A stretch of 64,000 nucleotides of DNA from JAJYVT01 sp036796435 (GTDB lineage: Bacteria > Actinomycetota > Acidimicrobiia > Acidimicrobiales > RAAP-2), in contig DAIRCY010000002.1 in the NCBI GenBank assembly GCA_036796435.1, forward strand, positions 1 to 64,000, read 5' to 3'. Below the pieces are notes generated by a model. The model worked only from the letters and a program-made list of their open reading frames with translations. It was not told the DNA's origin and searched no databases. Made by a program: the position numbers and the translations under genes. Below, piece by piece: positions 59,270 through 64,000 of this stretch. Within the stretch, counting starts at the first letter, position 1. Every line of letters begins with the position of its first letter.

Positions 59270-60063
59270 CGACGGAAGCGGTGCGCTCGGCGGACCGCCC
59301 GCACACCCTTGCCATCGACATCGGCGGGACCGGCCTCAAGGCGTCCGTCCTCGACGCTTCGGGCACCATGGTCGCCCCCCGCGTGCGCGCCCCGACCACC
59401 TATCCCCTGCCCCCCTCGGGCGACGGGAGCCTGCTCGAAAAGCTCGAACGGCTGGTCGCGAAGCTGCCCGAAGCCGACCGTGTCTCTGCGGGGTTCCCCG
59501 GCATGGTCCGAAACGGCGTCGTCTTGAGTGCTCCGCACTTCGTGACCAAGGCTGGGCCGGGCAGCCCCGTCGATCCGGGTCTCGAAGCCGCCTGGTCCCG
59601 TTTCGACCTGGCCGCCGGCCTCGAGAACGTGACCGGCAAGCCGACCCGGGTGGCCAACGACGCAGACGTGCAGGGACTGGCGGTCGCGACGGGAGAGGGT
59701 CTCGAGCTCGTGGTGACCCTGGGGACCGGCTTCGGCACCGCTGTCTTCCTCGACGGCGCCCTGCTGCCGCACATGGAGATCGCCCACCAGCCGTTCCGCA
59801 AGGGGGAGACCTACAACCAGCAGCTGGGAGAACCCACCCGTAAGGAGATCGGCGAACAGCGCTGGAGGAGACGCGTCGGCAAAGCCGTGGCAAACCTGGA
59901 CGGCCTCTTCTTCTTCGACCACCTCTTCATCGGCGGTGGGAACGCCCGTCGAGTGGACCTGGAGGAGTTGGGCGCAGTGGCCTCGAGGGCCACGATCGTC
60001 GACAACACGGCGGGCATCCTCGGCGGGATCAAGCTCTGGGAGCGCAAGCACATGGGGGTCTGA
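59266..60063 (+). CDS. ROK-family kinase, polyphosphate-glucokinase-like, 265 aa
   Basis: Phosphate-binding ROK motif 1 is LAIDIGGTGLKASVLDASGT, the sugar-binding loop is VSAGFPGMVRNGVVL, and the phosphate 2 motif is VVTLGTGFGTAVFLDGALL. Actinobacterial polyphosphate glucokinases have this size and these motifs; they phosphorylate glucose with polyphosphate or ATP. GTG 59266 overlaps the VirD4-like stop by 4 bases (GTGA), although a functional link with conjugation is not expected. It precedes tRNA-Arg. Confidence 0.87.
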   Translation: MTTEAVRSADRPHTLAIDIGGTGLKASVLDASGTMVAPRVRAPTTYPLPPSGDGSLLEKLERLVAKLPEADRVSAGFPGMVRNGVVLSAPHFVTKAGPGSPVDPGLEAAWSRFDLAAGLENVTGKPTRVANDADVQGLAVATGEGLELVVTLGTGFGTAVFLDGALLPHMEIAHQPFRKGETYNQQLGEPTRKEIGEQRWRRRVGKAVANLDGLFFFDHLFIGGGNARRVDLEELGAVASRATIVDNTAGILGGIKLWERKHMGV

Positions 60064-60148
60064 TCCACCCGAGCCGACGCTCCAGGTCCACCGTGCCGGC
60101 CGGGGGACCTCCGCTGTCCGGGTAAAGTGGAGTGCTCGCTTCGAGCAC

Positions 60149-60222
60149 GCGCTCGTAGCTCAACGGACTAGAGCATCTGACTACGGATCAGAAGGTTGGG
60201 GGTTCGAATCCCTCCGAGCGCG
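60149..60222 (+). tRNA. tRNA-Arg (ACG)
   Basis: A full 74-nt cloverleaf: acceptor GCGCTCG pairs with CGAGCGC, discriminator G, anticodon ACG in the loop CTACGGA, T-loop TTCGAAT. CCA is not encoded. Confidence 0.95.
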
Positions 60223-60312
60223 CACTTGTGATGTCGCGAGACATCGGAGACCCGTCGTGAGACTTCGTAGATATTCGGCGTGAGCTGCGTCGCCGACTGC
60301 CCGGTGCCAGAG

Positions 60313-61401
60313 CTACAGCGCCGGGGCCTTGTCACTCAGTGGACGAACCGACGGCGCCGCTGGGTCGGCAACGACGATCGCTCCCTGGAGGAGTGCTCGT
60401 TCGAAGGCGTGAACGAGGTCTGGATCGAATTTGGTGCCGGAGTGCTCCTCTATGTAGGTGAGAGCTGTGGTTCGGTCGAGCGGCTCGCGGTATGGCCGTG
60501 CGCAGGTGAGGGCTTCGAACACGTCGACGATCGAGAGGATCCGCGCCAGCCTGGGGATCGCATCGCCGGCCAGTCCGTCGGGATAGCCCGAGCCGTCCCA
60601 TGACTCGTGGTGAGCCGCGACGGCGTCCGCGATCGGGGCGAACTCCTCGGAAGCATCGGTGATGAGACGTGCACCCAGACGAGGGTGATCCCGCATCAGG
60701 ATCCACTCCGACTCGTCGAGACTTCCCGGCTTTTGAAGGATCGTCTCTGGGACGGCGATCTTGCCGACGTCGTGGAGCAGCCCCGCCCAGTACAGCGTGT
60801 CCACTTCGCTGTCGGTCAGCCCGACCAATGCGCCCATAGTTCGGGCGTTGAGGGCGACCCGGTAGGAGTGGCCTGCGGTGATCGGGTCACGCAGCTCGAT
60901 CGCCTCGACGATGAGGTGCAGCGTGTTCTGGTAGGTGCTCGACAGCCGCAGAGCAAGATCCTTGGTCCGCTCGTGGCTTCGTTCGAGCGCCACGCTTCGC
61001 ATGCCCACCAGCGTCCCGAGGCTGATCGCGACCAAGCCGTGATTGAGCCACCCAAGGTTGGGATCGAGCGTACCGAGGGGGCTGGCCAGCAGCATCGCGG
61101 CGGCTCCCGCGGCAGCCCCACCAGGAACCCCGAAGAACAGGCCGGCCAGCACCGCCGCGGCGTAGCTCAGGTCCGCCAGCTCCGGGGCGCGACCGCCGGA
61201 AAGCACGACGGCGACCCAGGAGGCGCCAACCAGGAGTGCAACGCAGGCGCCGGCTGCCGGTCTGCCGTGCCGGGAGGGCTGGCCGGTGAGGAGACGGACC
61301 CAGCCGGACCGCCACGTGATCTCGTCGTCGGCTGCGACCAGCGGCCCAGGTTCAGACGCAGCGCTGGCCGCCACGAACACGGTGTCGGCGGAGCGCGCCA
61401 T
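60313..61401 (-). CDS. Membrane-bound HD-GYP phosphodiesterase, 362 aa
   Basis: HD-GYP enzymes hydrolyse cyclic di-GMP. An N-terminal membrane region spans about residues 45-135 (AGACVALLVGASWVAVVLSG, AAVLAGLFFGVPGGAAAGAA, and WLNHGLVAISLGTLVG). The HD motif is in AGLLHDVGKIAVPETILQKP and the GYP motif in ESWDGSGYPDGLAGDAIPRL, with ITAGHSYRVA supplying an earlier His; these are complete. The gene lies alone near tRNA-Arg, with no operon partner. Confidence 0.92.
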   Translation of the reverse strand: MARSADTVFVAASAASEPGPLVAADDEITWRSGWVRLLTGQPSRHGRPAAGACVALLVGASWVAVVLSGGRAPELADLSYAAAVLAGLFFGVPGGAAAGAAAMLLASPLGTLDPNLGWLNHGLVAISLGTLVGMRSVALERSHERTKDLALRLSSTYQNTLHLIVEAIELRDPITAGHSYRVALNARTMGALVGLTDSEVDTLYWAGLLHDVGKIAVPETILQKPGSLDESEWILMRDHPRLGARLITDASEEFAPIADAVAAHHESWDGSGYPDGLAGDAIPRLARILSIVDVFEALTCARPYREPLDRTTALTYIEEHSGTKFDPDLVHAFERALLQGAIVVADPAAPSVRPLSDKAPAL

Positions 61402-61475
61402 GACTCCAGCGTCGACCCCGTAGCTGCCTAGCTACAGGGCCTTTGGTCACTTTCCCCGACCATGCTGACTATCGA

Positions 61476-61676
61476 TCAGGGGTCGAGGAGGTGAGCGGCG
61501 CGATTGCGGTGGATGCCGAGCAACGTCGCCACTGCCTGCCAGCTCCAGCCAGCCTGGCGCAGCTCCCTTACCGCCCCCCGCCGGATCGCCACCAGCTCGC
61601 CACGTTGCACGTCAAGAGCGCGCAGAGCCTCGTGGGATGCTCTTGCTCGCTCCGCTGGGTCAGGGACGCCCGCCAT
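61476..61676 (-). CDS. Small HTH protein, 66 aa
   Basis: Most of the protein is a helix-turn-helix (RGAVRELRQAGWSWQAVATL, then LGIHRNRAAHLLDP). ATG 61676 was selected; a longer frame to 61820 exists but its N-terminal part has no coding character. No binding site can be proposed. It is close to other short genes and may be a regulator of unknown target. Confidence 0.6.
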   Translation of the reverse strand: MAGVPDPAERARASHEALRALDVQRGELVAIRRGAVRELRQAGWSWQAVATLLGIHRNRAAHLLDP

Positions 61677-61948
61677 TTGGATTGTGTCGATCACCACACC
61701 CGGAACGTGGGCTCGCGCCTCGTGCTTTCCACAGGGCCGGAAGCCCCTTTCCATCGGCCACGAGACACGTGCGGAGCGCCGTTTGGTCACGTTCTTCGCG
61801 ATAGACGCCCGTGAGGTCATGAGGGCATGAGCGGCAAAGACCCCGGAGATTGACCAGTGATTTCGCGCCTACGCTCGGTTGGCGTTGCAAGGAGGTTCCT
61901 GCGGGGCGCTGCTCGCGGATGTCACCGCACTTCGAGGGGAGGACGGGA

Positions 61949-62638
61949 GTGTCGGGCGAGCTCGTCGAACGGCGTATCGAAGAACGCGTGGTCCCTGGCC
62001 GGCGCCTCGGTCGCCACGTCCTTCACGACCCGCGTTCCTTCGACTACCCGGCCGCGGCGGCTCCCGCCGTCGTGAGCGTGACACATGCGGCTCGCGGGCT
62101 CCCCCTCAACCAGGGCAACATCGGCTCGTGCACGGCGAACGCCCTGTGCGGGGCGCTCGACTCGGCGCCGGACGACGCAGGCGGCAAGACCTATACGGAA
62201 GACGACGCCGTCACGCTGTACGAAAAGGAGACCGCGCTCGAAGGGGAGCCGTACCCGCCCAACGATCCCGGTGGCACCGGACTCATGGTGTGCCGGGCGG
62301 CGGCGGACCTCGGCTGGATCAGCTCATACGGCCACGCATTCGGAATCGAGCACGCGCTTCTCGCTTTGGTCCAGCGCCCGGTGATCACGGGCGTCGACTG
62401 GTATACGAGCTTTGACACACCGGATCCGGCGACGGGCATCGTCGAGATCAACGCCGGTGCGACCGTGCGCGGCGGCCACGAGCTCGTCGCCGACGGCATC
62501 GACGCCGCGAGCCGGTTGGTCTACCTGTGGAACAGTTGGGGTCCGTCATGGGGAGTGGGCGGGAGGTTCTGCTGGACCTTCGACACGTGGGAGCGGCTGC
62601 TCGCAGCGCAGGGCGACGTCACCGTCCCGATCCCCTGA
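61949..62638 (+). CDS. Papain-like (C1A) cysteine peptidase, 229 aa
   Basis: The C1A triad region is complete: oxyanion Gln and nucleophilic Cys in LPLNQGNIGSCTANALCGAL, His in RGGHELVADGID and Asn in LVYLWNSWGPSWGVGGRFC. There is no signal peptide and no pro-domain. GTG 61949 has a strong ribosome-binding site (GGGGAGG, 61936-61942); ATG 61919 is a weaker alternative. Bacterial members of this kind are known but rare, with unknown targets. It converges with the lyase gene at 62674. Confidence 0.88.
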   Translation: MSGELVERRIEERVVPGRRLGRHVLHDPRSFDYPAAAAPAVVSVTHAARGLPLNQGNIGSCTANALCGALDSAPDDAGGKTYTEDDAVTLYEKETALEGEPYPPNDPGGTGLMVCRAAADLGWISSYGHAFGIEHALLALVQRPVITGVDWYTSFDTPDPATGIVEINAGATVRGGHELVADGIDAASRLVYLWNSWGPSWGVGGRFCWTFDTWERLLAAQGDVTVPIP

Positions 62639-62646
62639 TCACCCTC

Positions 62647-62662
62647 GGTCCCCGCCGGGACC
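62647..62662. terminator. Short hairpin between converging genes
   Basis: GGTCCC and GGGACC form a 6-base stem around CGCC just after the peptidase gene and before the end of the lyase gene. It is short, without a T-run. Confidence 0.4.
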
Positions 62663-62673
62663 CGGCTGCGCCG

Positions 62674-64000
62674 CTACGCAGGCGAGAAACGGGCGGTGAA
62701 GTGCCGCAGCTGTCGGGGTTCGGACTCGATCCGCAGTCCACGAAGTGCCGCCGCCCGCGCGGCGACCCGGCGAACCACTTCGATGACGTAGTCGACGTGG
62801 CTCTGGGTGTAGGTACGACGCGGGATCGCGAGCCGCACGAGCTCCATCGCGGCCGGTTCCTCGGAGCCGTCGGGACGTTTTCCGAACATCACGGTGCCGA
62901 TCTCGCACGCCCGCACGCCCCCCTCTTCGTAGATCGCGCAGGCGAGCACCTGCCCCGGGTACTGCAACGGAGGGATGTGCGGGAGGAGCGCCGCTGCGTC
63001 GAGGAACACGGCGTGGCCGCCGAACGGCACTACCACGGGGACTCCTGCCCCTTCGAGTGCCTCGCCCAGATATTCGACGGACCGGATCCGGTACCGCAGG
63101 TAGTCCTCTTGCACGCACTCGCGAAGCCCCTGGGCGATGGCTTCGAGGTCCCGACCGGCGAGGCCGCCGTAGGTCGGAAAGCCCTCCGTCAGGATCTCGA
63201 GGCTCCGGCAACGTTCTGCGAGCGAGTCGTCGTTCAACGCCAGCCACCCGCCGATGTTCGCGAGAGGGTCCTTCTTCGCGGACATCGTCATGCCGTCAGC
63301 CAGCGACGCAGTCTCGCGGACGATGTCCGCCACCGCCTGATCCCCGTAGCCGTCCTCCCTCGTCTTCACGAACCACGCGTTCTCGGCGAACCGGCACGCG
63401 TCGAGGAACAGCGGGACCGAGTGCCTGTCGCACGTTTCCCGCACAGCACGGAGGTTCGCCATGCTGACCGGCTGACCGCCGCCGGCATTGCTCGTGATGG
63501 TCACCATGACGAGCGGGACGTCGGCCGCGCGGACGGCGAGCAGCCGATCCAACGCGTCGACTGTGACGTCCCCCTTGAAGGGATGGCGCGAGGACGGGAC
63601 GAGTGCCTCGGGAATCGGAAGGTCGAGCGCCTGCGCCCCCGTGTACTCGACGTTCGCCCTCGTCGTGTCGAAGTGGATGTTGTTCGGGACCACCTTGCCT
63701 GGGCCGCCGACCGCGCTGAAGAGGATCTTCTCCGCCGCCCGGCCCTGATGGGTGGGAAGAACGTGGCGGAACGGGAACAGCTCGTTCACCGCCTCTTTGA
63801 ACCGGTAGTACGAGGGAGCTCCCGCGTACGCCTCGTTGCCCCGTTGGATCCCCGCCCACTGCTCCGCCGACATCGCTCCCGTGCCCGAGTCGGTGAGAAG
63901 GTCCACGATCACGTCATCCGACGCCAGTTCGAAGAGGTTGAATCCCGCGGCGTGGAGCCGCTCCTCGCGCTCGGCGCGCGTCGTCATGCGCATCGGTTCC
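62674..64000 (-). CDS. Tryptophanase/tyrosine phenol-lyase-type beta-eliminating lyase, cut by window edge
   Basis: A PLP enzyme that splits tryptophan to indole, pyruvate and ammonia (or tyrosine to phenol). The PLP-binding Lys is in MTMSAKKDPLANIGGWLAL; other family motifs are LTDSGTGAMSAEQW, SYYRFKEAVNELFPFRHVLP and LVMVTITSNAGGGQPVSMAN. Codons beyond ATG 63993 stay in frame (Glu-Pro before MRMTTRAERE), which fits the family's VEPIRMTTRAERE context, so the true start is upstream of the window. A choice between the two activities cannot be made from these motifs. Confidence 0.9.
   Translation of the reverse strand, partial: EPMRMTTRAEREERLHAAGFNLFELASDDVIVDLLTDSGTGAMSAEQWAGIQRGNEAYAGAPSYYRFKEAVNELFPFRHVLPTHQGRAAEKILFSAVGGPGKVVPNNIHFDTTRANVEYTGAQALDLPIPEALVPSSRHPFKGDVTVDALDRLLAVRAADVPLVMVTITSNAGGGQPVSMANLRAVRETCDRHSVPLFLDACRFAENAWFVKTREDGYGDQAVADIVRETASLADGMTMSAKKDPLANIGGWLALNDDSLAERCRSLEILTEGFPTYGGLAGRDLEAIAQGLRECVQEDYLRYRIRSVEYLGEALEGAGVPVVVPFGGHAVFLDAAALLPHIPPLQYPGQVLACAIYEEGGVRACEIGTVMFGKRPDGSEEPAAMELVRLAIPRRTYTQSHVDYVIEVVRRVAARAAALRGLRIESEPRQLRHFTARFSPA

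Noticed and set aside
57971..60051. Minus-strand frames opposite the VirD4-like and ROK genes
   Set aside because: Both are antisense shadows of genes with clear catalytic motifs.

Overview
The window is high-GC DNA with many GTG/TTG starts, 4-bp start/stop overlaps, a CGAAC-N4-GTTCG LexA box, a SenX3/RegX3-like two-component pair, SCO6880/DUF6112-type conjugation genes and a polyphosphate-glucokinase-like ROK kinase. This points to an actinobacterium, possibly of the Acidimicrobiia (inference). Three runs of exactly ten N (41293-41302, 56182-56191, 58370-58379) show it is a draft scaffold, so order across those joins is provisional.

1-15.27 kb is an accessory island ending at the 3' end of tRNA-Phe. 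It holds the start of a gene under a LexA box, an XRE regulator, unrecognised proteins (one membrane-anchored), a small XRE regulator with its own operator, a complete type I restriction-modification operon (hsdR-hsdS-hsdM, minus strand), further small genes, and a coupled pair encoding a tyrosine-recombinase-like protein and a DDE-transposase-like protein. tRNA-Phe and tRNA-Asp follow.

15.5-36.1 kb lies between tRNA-Asp and tRNA-Glu. Most of it is a divergent catabolic cluster. The leftward arm encodes a TPP enzyme, a Gfo/Idh/MocA oxidoreductase, a ribose-type ABC importer with an unusual ATPase-permease fusion, and a TcuA-like flavoprotein. The rightward arm encodes two aldehyde dehydrogenases, a cupin, a TIM-barrel isomerase and an IclR regulator. 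It looks like uptake and oxidation of a polyol, cyclitol or sugar acid; the substrate is unknown. Then come a tRNA-Glu-like fragment (possible attachment-site relic), an ArsR/AHSA1 pair with a long palindrome, a 2-hydroxyacid dehydrogenase, and a Rieske protein behind a SoxR-type promoter.

36.2-44 kb looks like core genome: heme A synthase, a TlpA-like thioredoxin, an ABC-2 exporter, serS, and a phosphate-type response regulator and kinase whose ATPase domain carries a long low-complexity insert.

44-59.3 kb carries conjugation-type (T4SS) genes in two blocks: a VirB2-like, a VirB6-like and an SCO6880-like gene (44.0-47.6 kb), then VirB4-like and VirD4-like genes (56.2-59.3 kb). Between them lie about 8.6 kb of unrelated genes: GNAT, a coiled-coil protein, VOC protein, hydrolase, PHS-type transporter, an arsenic set (aquaporin, ArsI, ArsR), and decayed Nudix and GDPD genes. 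The split may be a real insertion or a scaffolding error.

59.3-64 kb contains a ROK/polyphosphate glucokinase, tRNA-Arg, an HD-GYP protein, a small HTH protein, a papain-like protease and a 5'-truncated tryptophanase-type lyase. No rRNA, CRISPR array or replication origin was seen.
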